Numbered from the stretch's first letter, positions 8,420 to 17,538 are shown. The stretch is 64,000 nt of DNA from Christiangramia forsetii KT0803 (GCF_000060345.1 NC_008571.1:1054001-1118000), one strand, 5' to 3'. Notes: a model not told the origin generated them from the letters alone. Translations and numbers: made by a program.

Positions 8420-9611
8420 CGTGCTTTTTAAATGTATTTATGCTTTTGCTTAATTCGAAGAATCTGTCTTTATTGTTTTCTTTGTTTTCCTGAAAATTAT
8501 AGATTATTTCGAAAAGCCTTTTAGTTCTTTCCAGACTATTTTCACTTTTGGCAGCAAGATCCCGGTAAAAGGAATCATTAATTACTGAAGGATCTAATCT
8601 ATACCTGTTTCTGATAAATTCCATAAAAAGAGTGATCTTCTTTAGTCCCAATTCATGATATTTCTTTTGTTCCAGATATAAATGAGCCATGGTCTGGGTA
8701 AATTCAAAAGATTTATTCTGTAATGGTTCTACTACGGGAATCGACCGTTGTTTCCTTTTTCCTTCAAATAATATAAATAGAATCGCTGCTATAATCACAA
8801 AATAATAAGCCCATTTGAGGGGCCTATTGTTCAATAGAATATAAAGCGGAGAGGAGAAAAAACCTTTGCCAGATTTGTAATATGAGTCCCAAAGAATGTT
8901 TCTGTTGGATAAATATGACAGTAAAGCCTCACTATAACGGTAATTTTCATTCTTCAGAAGAAAATAATTACTGAATGCCTGTGGAGCAGTATGCAGATAT
9001 ATTTCACCATCACCAAAACCTGTTTTTATAAAATTGATTTTTTCTTCCGGTTCTTTCTTTCCAAAACTGGAAGTTCCTAAAACGATATTGTTTAAAGTGT
9101 CAATTTCGCTAAAATATGTTGCCAGAAGATCCTGATCAAATTCTAAAGCCTGCTCAAACTGAAGGTCTGGATTAACTAGATTAAAAGACGGCCTTGTCTT
9201 TAAATCTTTAGAAGTAGCTATATATGTGGAAATCTCAATATTGAGGGTGTCTGATAGATTTTCTCCAAAACTATAAGCCGATACAAACAATTTATTTCCT
9301 CTAGAAACCCATTCTAAAAGCTCATCAAGCTCATTATCATCAAAATTCACATAATTATTTAGAAAAAAGTAAGTACCGTTTTCTGGGGAGCTATGGAGGT
9401 ATTCGTAAGGAGGAATTTTAATATCTTGAATACTGTCTTTAGTACTGGTTTTCCAGCTTTCATAGAAAATATAAGCACCAAGTGGAATTTTATCTTTAGC
9501 GGTATAACTCGAATTCCAGTTTATTGGTTCTGGTTCAGAACTTTCCAGCCATGCAAGTGAAATTACCAGCAGGAGAAACAAACCGAAAGCTATCTTGTAG
9601 GTTCTATTCAT
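8397..9611 (-). CDS. DUF4350 domain membrane protein
   Basis: 404 residues. The N-terminal signal-anchor MNRTYKIAFGLFLLLVISLA is followed by an extracytoplasmic DUF4350 region (residues 30-250). That region resembles a GATase-like Rossmann domain with YFFLNNYVNFDDNELDELLE. A second membrane helix around 265-285 (WAYYFVIIAAILFILFEG) leads to a cytoplasmic helical tail of about 115 residues. The family is always seen with MoxR, DUF58 and DUF4129 genes; the biochemical role is unknown. It overlaps DUF4129 by 8 bp and moxR by 23 bp. Confidence 0.85.
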   Translation of the reverse strand: MNRTYKIAFGLFLLLVISLAWLESSEPEPINWNSSYTAKDKIPLGAYIFYESWKTSTKDSIQDIKIPPYEYLHSSPENGTYFFLNNYVNFDDNELDELLEWVSRGNKLFVSAYSFGENLSDTLNIEISTYIATSKDLKTRPSFNLVNPDLQFEQALEFDQDLLATYFSEIDTLNNIVLGTSSFGKKEPEEKINFIKTGFGDGEIYLHTAPQAFSNYFLLKNENYRYSEALLSYLSNRNILWDSYYKSGKGFFSSPLYILLNNRPLKWAYYFVIIAAILFILFEGKRKQRSIPVVEPLQNKSFEFTQTMAHLYLEQKKYHELGLKKITLFMEFIRNRYRLDPSVINDSFYRDLAAKSENSLERTKRLFEIIYNFQENKENNKDRFFELSKSINTFKKHDGKSGNR

Positions 9612-10365
9612 GGCGTAGACCTTTTAATGCAGCTTCCATTTTAATAAAGCCTTTTTCTGCCAGTCTAAAATCTCCTTCGGAAACCTGAAAACTTCCATAC
9701 CAGATAAACTCGTACAACTTAGAGATATTAGAAAACTGATCTCGTATACTTTCGTTTTTTATTTCATTTGAATAATCTTTATTGGTTTTTTGATATTCAT
9801 AATGAATAAGCTCCAGTTCATCCAACTTTCGCAGTTCCTTCAAGTAATAATACCGTACCGCAAGCCGAAAATGCCCATTTTCAATAGCTTTCTGCATGAG
9901 TGCCATAAGATCTTCATTTTTTACCAGTTCTTCTTCTTCAGAAAGGTAAACTTCACTTTGCTTAGGTTTATGGAGAATCTTTCCGCCCGGGTTTAACTTT
10001 GAAAATAACCAGGCAATAAGGCCCAGAAGCACCAGGATTAATACAAAAGGAATCACGGCAATGATAATGGCCACAATACCATTGGCTTCATAATCACCCA
10101 AAAGCCAGCTCATGAACTGATTGTATTTGGAGTTAAGCCATTTTTTAAACCGGGTCCACCAGTTATCTTTTTCAATCGTATCTATATAGTTGAATTCATC
10201 CTGAGCACTATAGTTTTTAATCTGCTGCTCATTGAGATCAACCTGTTTAAGTCCTGAAGTTTGATCATACTTTACCGCTCTCACTTCCGTCAGGGAATCT
10301 GTCTCCTGAGGATAGGAGATTCCGAAGAACAGAGATAAAAGAATGATTAAAAACCTATTTTTCAA
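9604..10365 (-). CDS. DUF4129 domain membrane protein
   Basis: 253 residues. A signal peptide (ending near SYPQ) precedes an extracytoplasmic stretch, one strong membrane helix at residues 94-124 (IVAIIIAVIPFVLILVLLG), and a cytoplasmic DUF4129 domain. The hallmark is ENGHFRLAVRYYYLKELRKL and later EFIWYGSFQVSEGDF. In other bacteria DUF4129 is fused to transglutaminase-like proteins of MoxR loci. Here it is a stand-alone gene between a multi-pass membrane protein (2-bp gap) and DUF4350 (8-bp overlap). Confidence 0.85.
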   Translation of the reverse strand: MKNRFLIILLSLFFGISYPQETDSLTEVRAVKYDQTSGLKQVDLNEQQIKNYSAQDEFNYIDTIEKDNWWTRFKKWLNSKYNQFMSWLLGDYEANGIVAIIIAVIPFVLILVLLGLIAWLFSKLNPGGKILHKPKQSEVYLSEEEELVKNEDLMALMQKAIENGHFRLAVRYYYLKELRKLDELELIHYEYQKTNKDYSNEIKNESIRDQFSNISKLYEFIWYGSFQVSEGDFRLAEKGFIKMEAALKGLRHE

Positions 10366-10367
10366 AA

Positions 10368-11234
10368 CTATTTATTGTTTCCCAGGTTTTGAATTGTTTC
10401 GTAAGTACCGGTATAATTTTGCTTTTCGTTCAGATTAAAATAAATAAAAGCGATCCCTATGGGGGTAATGCTATAAACCAAATACTGAACTATGGAGGTG
10501 AAAATATTGATAATGATATATCCTATCCCAAACATATCTTTAACATTGGTTGCTGCCGAACCTTCACTAGCTGAAACAAATGCCTTGATCAGGAAATAAA
10601 AGATCGCCGGTAATTGAAATACGAGACTTATTAAATAAACGATAAGGCCAATACAAAAGAGTGTTCCGAAGGTAGTCCACCAATTATCTTTAATAAGCTG
10701 AAAACAATCTGAGATACTATCCATCACGCTATTTCCACGAAATACCAAAATAGCAGTGGCAAGACTAACCGGGATAGCGACATAAATTCCAGGAATGATA
10801 AAAAGTATGGTGCCGGCGAAAATAAGAATCCACGATATCAAGGTGATAAGCAATATCTTTCCAAAATCACTTTTCATTCCTGCGGCAACTTCAGAAGAGA
10901 TGATTTCCCCTTTATTTTTAATATAGGAAAGTATAATGTGATAGACAGTTCCGGTCATGGAAGTTACATATAACAAATAAGCCAGTAACATAAGCCCTGC
11001 AGAGATGATGATATTAGATGTTTGAAATATACCACCATCAGAAATAAATGAAACTCCAACGGTAGACCAGGTGTAATAGGTTACGGCTGCTATTAAAAGG
11101 ATAAATGCGGGACCAACCAGTTTTAAAAATATCTTTCCGGCCTTTTTATAATTCTCACGAAGAAATTTGAAGGTTACACTCAATATTTCTCCAAGCTCAC
11201 GCTGCTTTTTAAATTCAATAAATTCGGGGTTCAT
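10368..11234 (-). CDS. multi-pass membrane protein (GPDP-membrane-domain-like)
   Basis: 288 residues with about six hydrophobic helices after a polar start (MNPEFIEFKKQRELGEILSV). The pattern, including long helices with LFIIPGIYVAIPVSLATAIL, resembles the membrane domain found in glycerophosphodiester phosphodiesterases and in YciC-like proteins. No catalytic domain is attached. It overlaps the SpoIIM gene by 20 bp and lies 2 bp before DUF4129, so it belongs to the same operon. Function unknown. Confidence 0.7.
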   Translation of the reverse strand: MNPEFIEFKKQRELGEILSVTFKFLRENYKKAGKIFLKLVGPAFILLIAAVTYYTWSTVGVSFISDGGIFQTSNIIISAGLMLLAYLLYVTSMTGTVYHIILSYIKNKGEIISSEVAAGMKSDFGKILLITLISWILIFAGTILFIIPGIYVAIPVSLATAILVFRGNSVMDSISDCFQLIKDNWWTTFGTLFCIGLIVYLISLVFQLPAIFYFLIKAFVSASEGSAATNVKDMFGIGYIIINIFTSIVQYLVYSITPIGIAFIYFNLNEKQNYTGTYETIQNLGNNK

Positions 11235-12189
11235 TTTTCGATTTTTTTAATAGGTGTAAAGGGTAGTAAACATAATAAAACAATATTAATGTTAAAGAAG
11301 AAAGAATGATAATAATCGCTAACCAGTCTGGCATTGAAGTGATCCTGGTTACAAATCCCTCCAGGAAGCCCGCAATGATAAAAAACGGGATGGTGCTTAT
11401 TACAATTTTTAACCCATTTTTTATACCCATGGTAAAAGATTTTAGTCGGGTATAAGTTCCGGGGAAAAGTATGCTTTTACCCACTACCAGCCCCGCACAA
11501 CCGGCAACTATAATCACAGAAATCTCGATGGTTCCGTGAATCCAGATCGTTCTAGCCGATTCCCACAAAAGGCCTTTATCATAAAAGAAATACTGAAAAC
11601 TTCCCAGCATTACCGCATTTTGCATTAAGAGAAACACAGTGCCAATACCAGCAAGAATGCCTAGAGAAAAAGCCATTAGTGAAACCCTGATATTATTAAG
11701 GGTGATCCCAAGGAACATATCGGTTTCAGAAGCCTTTTTATAGACAGCCATGGGATCACTATTATCGATGTTCTCCAGGGTCATATTTATATAAGCATCT
11801 CCTAGAATTGATCTAACGAAAGCGGCATCTGTAGCAGAACTGTAAGCGCCAATAATACAGAAACCAGCAAAGATCAAAAAGCTCAATAATAGCTGCTTCT
11901 GATGTTTGTGAAACTGGGAGGGAAATTCTTTGGTAAAAAAAGTAATGAATCTATTTCCCGATTCTTTTTTAGAACGATATATCTTTTGGTGTAACCCGGC
12001 GACTAAAGCATTGAGATATGTAGAAGTGTTGCTTTTGGGATAAAAAGTTTTAGAGTAACTTAGATCATCGCTTAATTCAATGTAAATATCTGAAAGCTGC
12101 CCAGGAGAAAGATTTCCATAATTTTGCAAGAGGCTTTCATACTTAACCCATTTATCTTTATTTTGCCTGACAAAAGCCGCCTCGCGCAT
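11215..12189 (-). CDS. stage II sporulation protein M (SpoIIM/DUF95) family membrane protein
   Basis: 324 residues from the ATG at 12189 (MREAAFVRQNKDKWVKYESL), which matches the family start better than a TTG 21 bp upstream. The N-terminal 100 residues are soluble and helical. About six membrane helices follow, including the motif IWIHGTIEISVIIVAGCAGL that is typical of SpoIIM-like proteins. The organism type does not sporulate, so the family must have a vegetative role. It heads the leftward six-gene operon and is divergent from the RDD gene with a 34-bp gap. Confidence 0.88.
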   Translation of the reverse strand: MREAAFVRQNKDKWVKYESLLQNYGNLSPGQLSDIYIELSDDLSYSKTFYPKSNTSTYLNALVAGLHQKIYRSKKESGNRFITFFTKEFPSQFHKHQKQLLLSFLIFAGFCIIGAYSSATDAAFVRSILGDAYINMTLENIDNSDPMAVYKKASETDMFLGITLNNIRVSLMAFSLGILAGIGTVFLLMQNAVMLGSFQYFFYDKGLLWESARTIWIHGTIEISVIIVAGCAGLVVGKSILFPGTYTRLKSFTMGIKNGLKIVISTIPFFIIAGFLEGFVTRITSMPDWLAIIIILSSLTLILFYYVYYPLHLLKKSKNEPRIY

Positions 12190-12223
12190 CGTATTTTGAA
12201 TAAACCCCAAAGTAACATATTTA

Positions 12224-12937
12224 ATGGATAATTTTCAAATTGAAACCGCTCAAAATATAAGTATAGAACAGAATGTTGCGGGAATAGGGGACAGAATACT
12301 GGCTTTTATAGTAGATATTGCTATAATATCGATTTTTATGATCTTAGCATCTCTCATTATGGCAGGAATTAATGGGGACAGAGGAAGTGAAATGATGTAC
12401 TATCTCGTATTAGGATTACCTGCTTTTTTATATAATTTATTATGGGAAACCTTCTGGAACGGACAATCTCCCGGTAAAGCATTATTGCAAATTAGAGTTG
12501 TGAAAATGGACGGTCTAAGACCCCAGTTTTCAAATTATTTAGTGAGATGGCTCTTACGAATTATCGATATAAGCTTAACCAGTGGAGGAATTGCGGTGGT
12601 TACCATTTTATTAAACGGTAAAGGGCAAAGATTAGGTGATATTGCTGCTGGAACCACGGTGATTTCTGAAAAAAAGAAAGTTAGTATTCACAATACGCTG
12701 GCAGTGGATCTACCGGAAGATTATCAACCAAAATATTCTCAAGTCACAGTATTAAGTGATAATGATATTCAGGAGATCAAGAACTTATATCAGGATGCAC
12801 AAAAAACAGGGCAGCACCACATAATTATATCTTTGAGCGAAAAGGTTGCAGAATTAATGGATGTTCAGTTTGAAGAAAAGCCAATGAATTTCATTCAACG
12901 GGTGATCAACGATTATAATTATTTTACCAGCCAATAG
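12224..12937 (+). CDS. RDD family membrane protein
   Basis: 237 residues. Residues 20-145 form the RDD domain: GIGDRILAFIVDIAII with the Arg and Asp, a second helix, then a conserved GQSPGKALLQIRVV and a third helix followed by QRLGDIAAGT. A 90-residue cytoplasmic tail completes the protein. RDD proteins are three-helix membrane proteins, with a few implicated in transport. In this phylum an RDD gene sits divergent from the SpoIIM-MoxR operon, which suggests a shared function. Its stop codon abuts the stop of the next, convergent gene with no spacer. Confidence 0.88.
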   Translation: MDNFQIETAQNISIEQNVAGIGDRILAFIVDIAIISIFMILASLIMAGINGDRGSEMMYYLVLGLPAFLYNLLWETFWNGQSPGKALLQIRVVKMDGLRPQFSNYLVRWLLRIIDISLTSGGIAVVTILLNGKGQRLGDIAAGTTVISEKKKVSIHNTLAVDLPEDYQPKYSQVTVLSDNDIQEIKNLYQDAQKTGQHHIIISLSEKVAELMDVQFEEKPMNFIQRVINDYNYFTSQ

Positions 12938-13711
12938 TTATTGTAAAATTTCTATATCCATTTCAATATTATCAATTGGCCATTCAGAGTCCCCTGTTTT
13001 TACTTGAGCGATTTTTTCGGCAACTTCCATCCCACTTGTAACTCGGCCATATACTGTATGATCATTATTTAGGTGTGGGGTTCCACCTTTATCCAAAACT
13101 ATAAAAAATTCGAATGGAGAGGAAGCTTTACTTACATTCTGTTCAGCGTATTTAGCTGCTGAAAATGCTCCATAGGTATGTTTATGCCCTGCATCAAATT
13201 CGCTGGGGATTAGATAATTTCCAACATCCCCACGATTACTTGCGGTTATTTGATTATCTGCATTTCCTCCCTGGATCACAAACCCGGGAGCAATGCGATG
13301 AAAAAATGTATCATTGAAGTAATCATTTTTTACTAGCATAATAAAATTAGCCCTATGCAGTGGAGTATCTCTGTACAGCTGTACATCGATATTTCCGAAT
13401 TTTGTTTTAATTCTAATTTTAGTTTCGGGATTATTCTTTCCGTATTCAGTAAGTGTAGGTATTAATTGTTCCTGAGCTATAGAGAACATGGAGTTTTCTT
13501 CGATTTTGGTTTGCTTGCTTTCTCCGGCCAGTTCTTTTTTACGTAATTCAAAAATACTATCTCTGGCGTTTTGAATGGAATCTTGTTTCTTCTGCGCTTT
13601 CAGGTCTTCGGTAGACTTTCTTTGACCCTTTTCTGTTGAAGTTTCCTTATCTTCACAACTTGCAAAAAAGAGAAATAAAATAAATGAGACTAAAGAAAGA
13701 TTTCTAAACAT
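12938..13711 (-). CDS. cyclophilin-type peptidyl-prolyl isomerase, lipoprotein
   Basis: 257 residues. A lipoprotein signal (MFRNLSLVSFILFLFFASC) is followed by a Lys/Glu/Ser-rich linker to about residue 85 and a cyclophilin domain. Motifs are KTKFGNIDVQLYRDTPLHRANF and FFHRIAPGFVIQGG, which carry the catalytic Arg and Gln-Gly-Gly of the family. It would assist proline isomerisation during folding of exported proteins, anchored in the inner or outer membrane. Its start codon shares a CATG with the divergent Nudix gene. Confidence 0.92.
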   Translation of the reverse strand: MFRNLSLVSFILFLFFASCEDKETSTEKGQRKSTEDLKAQKKQDSIQNARDSIFELRKKELAGESKQTKIEENSMFSIAQEQLIPTLTEYGKNNPETKIRIKTKFGNIDVQLYRDTPLHRANFIMLVKNDYFNDTFFHRIAPGFVIQGGNADNQITASNRGDVGNYLIPSEFDAGHKHTYGAFSAAKYAEQNVSKASSPFEFFIVLDKGGTPHLNNDHTVYGRVTSGMEVAEKIAQVKTGDSEWPIDNIEMDIEILQ

Positions 13712-14348
13712 GGAATTCGAAATTTTTAAAAACAGGATTTCAAAGTTAAAAAAAATGCCGCTTCCCGGAGAGGTTGCACATAGAAAACTGGCACCACTAA
13801 TCAGAATTAATGAACTTAGTGAGATAGATATGTCAAAAATGAATCCGCAGAAAGCAGGAGTGATGGCAGTTTTTTATCCGGGAATTGACGCCGAAACCAG
13901 GCTGGTATTAATTTTACGTAAAACTTATAAAGGGGTTCATTCCAATCAGATTGGATTTCCTGGAGGAAGAGTAGAAAAAGAAGATCTTGACTTGGAAGCC
14001 ACTGCATTGAGAGAAACAGAAGAAGAAGTTGGAATTCCCAGAACTGACATTGAAGTTTTATTAAAATTGACCAGGCTTTACATACCACCTTCAAACTTCT
14101 GGGTTCAACCCTATTTGGGAATAATGGAAAAAACACCGACAATGATGGCACAGGAATCTGAGGTTGAAGCCATACTTGAGGTGAAATTAAGCGATTTTCT
14201 GGATGATAAAAATGTGATAACAGAGAGATTAAGTACTTCTTATGCCACAAATATAGAAGTGCCTGCTTATAAACTTAACGGATATGTGGTATGGGGAGCA
14301 ACGGGTATGATGTTAAGTGAGATACGGGAATTGCTTTTAAAAATTTAA
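13710..14348 (+). CDS. Nudix hydrolase, CoA pyrophosphatase type
   Basis: 212 residues. The Nudix box runs GFPGGRVEKEDLDLEATALR to ETEEEVGI, with the two-residue-longer spacing and the upstream PGG that mark the CoA pyrophosphatase (NudL/YeaB) subgroup. The expected reaction is CoA to phosphopantetheine plus 3',5'-ADP. The ATG lies in a CATG palindrome whose other strand starts the cyclophilin gene. Its promoter must therefore lie inside the coding region of the neighbour. Confidence 0.88.
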   Translation: MEFEIFKNRISKLKKMPLPGEVAHRKLAPLIRINELSEIDMSKMNPQKAGVMAVFYPGIDAETRLVLILRKTYKGVHSNQIGFPGGRVEKEDLDLEATALRETEEEVGIPRTDIEVLLKLTRLYIPPSNFWVQPYLGIMEKTPTMMAQESEVEAILEVKLSDFLDDKNVITERLSTSYATNIEVPAYKLNGYVVWGATGMMLSEIRELLLKI

Positions 14349-14379
14349 TATAGCTGGTAATTATTATATTTACCGCTAG

Positions 14380-14404
14380 CTCTATAAATGCTGAGTTTAT
14401 AGAG
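14380..14404 (+). other. 9-bp perfect hairpin in the plsC leader
   Basis: CTCTATAAA and TTTATAGAG are separated by 7 nt, between the Nudix stop (14348) and plsC start (14434). No T-run follows, so it is a poor intrinsic terminator. It could be an operator or an mRNA leader structure. Confidence 0.4.
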
Positions 14405-14433
14405 GTTAATCGTAAAAATCAAAAATTTCAGCA

Positions 14434-15237
14434 ATGGGATTATTCAAAAAGAATCCATTTGGACACTATCTTATACTAAAAAAGTGGTTAATTCGGCTTT
14501 TCGGTGTGCTTACGCATCGTAGATATAGAGGTTTTAATGAGCTTCAAATTGAGGGTTCCGGAATCATCAAAAATTTACCACATACCAATGTTCTTTTTGT
14601 TTCCAATCATCAAACCTATTTTGCTGATGTAACGGCCATGTTTCATGTTTTTAATGCCAGTCTTAGTGGAAGGGTAGATAGTATTAAAAACGTAGGCTAC
14701 ATTTGGCAGCCTAAAATGAATATTTATTATGTTGCCGCTAAGGAAACTATGAAAGCTGGATTTTTAACCCGGATCATGGCTTATGCGGGCGCAGTGACCG
14801 TAGAGCGTACCTGGAGGGCCCAGGGACAGGAGGTAAAGCGCGAAGTGAATCCCAATGATACAGAAAATATTGGTGTAGCCCTGAATGATGGATGGGTGAT
14901 CACATTTCCACAGGGAACTACCAAGCCATTTAAACCAATTAGAAAAGGGACAGCGCATATTATCAAAAATCATAAACCAATAGTCATTCCGATTGTTATT
15001 GATGGTTTTAGACGATCTTTTGATAAAAAAGGGCTTCGAATTAAAAAACGTGGAATTCTACAAACATTTCAGATCAAGGAACCTCTGGACATCGATTATG
15101 AGAATGAAAGTATTGAAGAAATCGTTCAGAAACTAGAATATGCTATTGAGCAACATTCTTCTTTTCTTAAGGTAATTCCTAAAGAAGAAATTGATGCCAT
15201 GGAAGATCTCAATGAACAACGCCGTTGGGGATATTAG
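14434..15237 (+). CDS. plsC: 1-acyl-sn-glycerol-3-phosphate acyltransferase (PlsC family)
   Basis: 267 residues. Acyltransferase motif I is NHQTYFAD (residues about 54-61), and the glycerol-phosphate binding motif III is FPQGTTK near residue 158, followed by PIVIPIVIDGFRRSF. This transfers an acyl chain to lysophosphatidate or a related lipid at the inner membrane face. It has no clear transmembrane helix and would bind peripherally. The glutamate of the usual FPEG motif is glutamine here, which leaves some room for a different acceptor. It probably shares a transcript with the next gene (40-bp gap). Confidence 0.85.
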   Translation: MGLFKKNPFGHYLILKKWLIRLFGVLTHRRYRGFNELQIEGSGIIKNLPHTNVLFVSNHQTYFADVTAMFHVFNASLSGRVDSIKNVGYIWQPKMNIYYVAAKETMKAGFLTRIMAYAGAVTVERTWRAQGQEVKREVNPNDTENIGVALNDGWVITFPQGTTKPFKPIRKGTAHIIKNHKPIVIPIVIDGFRRSFDKKGLRIKKRGILQTFQIKEPLDIDYENESIEEIVQKLEYAIEQHSSFLKVIPKEEIDAMEDLNEQRRWGY

Positions 15238-15277
15238 TTTTTGGGGATACTACAAGGTGGTAATAGTTTAAAGCAGC

Positions 15278-16054
15278 ATGAAAAAAATAATTATACAGGG
15301 AATAAAATTCGATGAAAAATCTTCTTTTCAAAAAGGACCTAAACTTGCTCCTCCAAGAATAAGAAAAGTTTTAAATTGTGGTTCTGCAAATATGTATGCA
15401 GAAAACCTTACTAATATAGAAAATTCAAGCATTGATGATAAAGGTGATTTTGAAATATCTGAATACTTTGATATTGAACAAGTAACTAAAAAGCACCTTG
15501 ATTTGGACGCCAAAATTTTTACATTAGGTGGAGACCATTCGATAACATTTCCTATAATAAAGGCTTATAGTGAAAAATATCCGAAATTAGATATTCTTCA
15601 TATCGATGCGCACACAGATTTATATGATAATTATGAAGGGGACAAGTATTCCCACGCATGCCCTTTCGCAAGAATTATGGAAAATGGTTTAGCGGTTAAG
15701 CTAGTACAGGTTGGAATTAGAACATTAAACCCACATCATGTTGAACAGGCAGATAAATTTAATGTGGAAATACATGAAATGAAAAATTTAGATTTGGATC
15801 GAATTCCAAAATTTAAAAATCCTTTATATATTTCTTTGGACATGGATGGGTTCGACCCGGCATTTGCTCCAGGAGTTTCGCATCACGAACCTGGAGGATT
15901 AACTTCCAGACAAGTAATAGATTTAATTCAAAACATCGATTCTGAAATCGTAGGAGCTGATATTGTTGAATATAATCCAAATAGAGATTTTCAAAATATG
16001 ACTGCTTTTTTAGCAGCAAAAATGATGAAAGAAATAATAAGTAAAATGATGTAA
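15278..16054 (+). CDS. ureohydrolase (agmatinase/arginase family)
   Basis: 258 residues, shorter than typical arginases (about 300). The binuclear manganese motifs are all present: GGDHS, DAHTDLYD and SLDMDGFDP. The active site is therefore intact. The substrate (arginine, agmatine, guanidinobutyrate or formiminoglutamate) cannot be told from sequence. The reaction releases urea or formamide. It is the last gene before the IS element and shows low-GC codon use like its neighbours. Confidence 0.88.
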   Translation: MKKIIIQGIKFDEKSSFQKGPKLAPPRIRKVLNCGSANMYAENLTNIENSSIDDKGDFEISEYFDIEQVTKKHLDLDAKIFTLGGDHSITFPIIKAYSEKYPKLDILHIDAHTDLYDNYEGDKYSHACPFARIMENGLAVKLVQVGIRTLNPHHVEQADKFNVEIHEMKNLDLDRIPKFKNPLYISLDMDGFDPAFAPGVSHHEPGGLTSRQVIDLIQNIDSEIVGADIVEYNPNRDFQNMTAFLAAKMMKEIISKMM

Positions 16055-16254
16055 AGAATAAGCTTCTGCCATGTCGGGCCATCGTAATTAACGGGTATCG
16101 CCGAACAGTGAAATTTTCGAAACCAGGAAAGAAAATGGTTAAATTGGCTAGTCTGCTTCCTACTACCGTAGCTTTCGATAATTGAGACCGAAAACCAGCC
16201 TTAGAATCATTTTCAAAAATTTTAGCTTTCTACACCAGAAAATTTAAATTCTCC
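16055..16254. other. non-coding 200 bp between the ureohydrolase and the IS
   Basis: No open frame of note and no tRNA- or terminator-like signal. The first 130 bp are richer in G and C than nearby intergenic DNA and contain a small hairpin, AACCA-N10-TGGTT. It may be a remnant of earlier inserted DNA or an unrecognised RNA. Confidence 0.3.
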
Positions 16255-16282
16255 AGCACTATCTCATAAACTGTGTAAATAG

Positions 16283-16314
16283 AAAATAACAGGGGTCGCG
16301 ACCCCTGTTATTTT
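16283..16314 (+). terminator. perfect 32-bp palindrome upstream of the transposase
   Basis: A perfect inverted repeat centred on TCGCGA, with arms AACAGGGG/CCCCTGTT extended by A/T pairs and followed by more T. It is a strong rightward intrinsic terminator located between the IS left end and the transposase ATG (16342). It would block read-through from outside promoters. Part of its sequence (CCCCTGTTATTT) recurs at the right end of the IS. Confidence 0.75.
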
Positions 16315-16341
16315 TTTGTCTAATTTTAAATTTTACACAGT

Positions 16342-17538
16342 ATGAAAAAAGAAGATTTATTTAGCGATGAATTTTTAAAGCAGTTCAAAAGTGGAGATCA
16401 GCTCAACAGCTTCTTAAAAGAACTGCAAAAGCGTGGTATTGAAAAAATGCTCGAAGGAGAGCTCGATGGTCATTTAGGTTATGACAAAAGCCAGAAGTCT
16501 GGTAACTCTAATACCCGTAACGGCTATGGCCAGAAAAAGGTTCGCACCTCCTTTGGTGAATCCCAGATCCAGGTCCCCAGGGATCGTGAAGCATCCTTTA
16601 CTCCTATGATTGTACCCAAGCGTGGCAATATGGTCGATGGCATTGAAAACGTGATTGTCTCGCTCTATGCCAAAGGAATGAGCAATAGTGATATTGAAGA
16701 GCAAATTCGAGAGGTCTATAATTTTGAAGTCTCTACTTCCACCATATCCAGGATTACCGAGAAAGTAACCGAAGATATTGTGGCCTGGCAAAACCGACCT
16801 TTAGAGCCTGTGTACCTGATCGTTTGGATGGATGGGATTGTCTTCAAGGTTCGAGAGAACTCCAAGGTAATCAACAAGACGGTGTACATAGCAGTCGGGC
16901 TTCGCAGGGATGGAAAGAAAGAAGTCCTGGGGCTTTGGTTGGGAAAAAATGAGTCGTCAGCTTTCTGGATGTCTGTACTTACCGATATAAAATCACGGGG
17001 CACCGAAGATATCCTGATCACCGCTACCGATAACCTCAATGGCTTTACCGATACCATCAGAAATATCTTCCCAGCGTCTAAAACCCAGATCTGTGTGGTG
17101 CACCAGATCAGGAATGCTTGCCGTTATGTGGTCTGGAAAGATAAAAAAGCCTTTACCGCTGATATGAAGCATATTTACAATGCTCCCAACCAACAGGCCG
17201 CCAAAGCTGCCCTGGAAGATTTTGCAGCACAATGGGAGAGCAAATATTCCTATGCCATCAAAAGCTGGAGGGACAACTGGGAAGATCTTACCGTGTTCTT
17301 TGAGTTTCCACTGGAGATCAGGAAAATCATTTATACCACCAATCTTATTGAAAACCTGAACGGAAAAATAAGAAAATACACTAAAAACAAATTATCCTTC
17401 CCTACTGATGAAGCAGTAATGAAATCTGTATATTTGGCTACAAGGGAAGCTACAAAGAAGTGGTCAATGCCTATCAGGAACTGGGGCATTATTTTAAATC
17501 AGTTCCTTACGATCTATGAAAAAAGGGTCAGACTTTAA
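16342..17538 (+). CDS. IS256 family transposase
   Basis: 398 residues, full length for the family. The DDE triad is visible: D164 in [10 protein letters not shown]230 in TATDNLNG and E337 in [10 protein letters not shown]. The IS256 signature CVVHQIRNA starts at residue 251. An N-terminal helix-turn-helix region precedes the catalytic core. It catalyses transposition of the surrounding element, typically by a copy-out circle intermediate. No frameshift or stop interrupts it. Confidence 0.96.
   Translation: MKKEDLFSDEFLKQFKSGDQLNSFLKELQKRGIEKMLEGELDGHLGYDKSQKSGNSNTRNGYGQKKVRTSFGESQIQVPRDREASFTPMIVPKRGNMVDGIENVIVSLYAKGMSNSDIEEQIREVYNFEVSTSTISRITEKVTEDIVAWQNRPLEPVYLIVWMDGIVFKVRENSKVINKTVYIAVGLRRDGKKEVLGLWLGKNESSAFWMSVLTDIKSRGTEDILITATDNLNGFTDTIRNIFPASKTQICVVHQIRNACRYVVWKDKKAFTADMKHIYNAPNQQAAKAALEDFAAQWESKYSYAIKSWRDNWEDLTVFFEFPLEIRKIIYTTNLIENLNGKIRKYTKNKLSFPTDEAVMKSVYLATREATKKWSMPIRNWGIILNQFLTIYEKRVRL

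Noticed and set aside
13816-14250. 144-codon minus-strand frame opposite the Nudix gene
   Set aside because: It is the complement of a well-supported Nudix domain, and no family resemblance is seen.
16247-16256. IS left end set at CACT (16257) rather than 16255
   Set aside because: The 8-bp duplication AATTCTCC fits only if the element begins at 16255 and ends at 17589; two bases either side would break it.
16342-17538. Possible frameshifted or inactive transposase
   Set aside because: The gene is full length with the three catalytic acids in place, so it is called intact.
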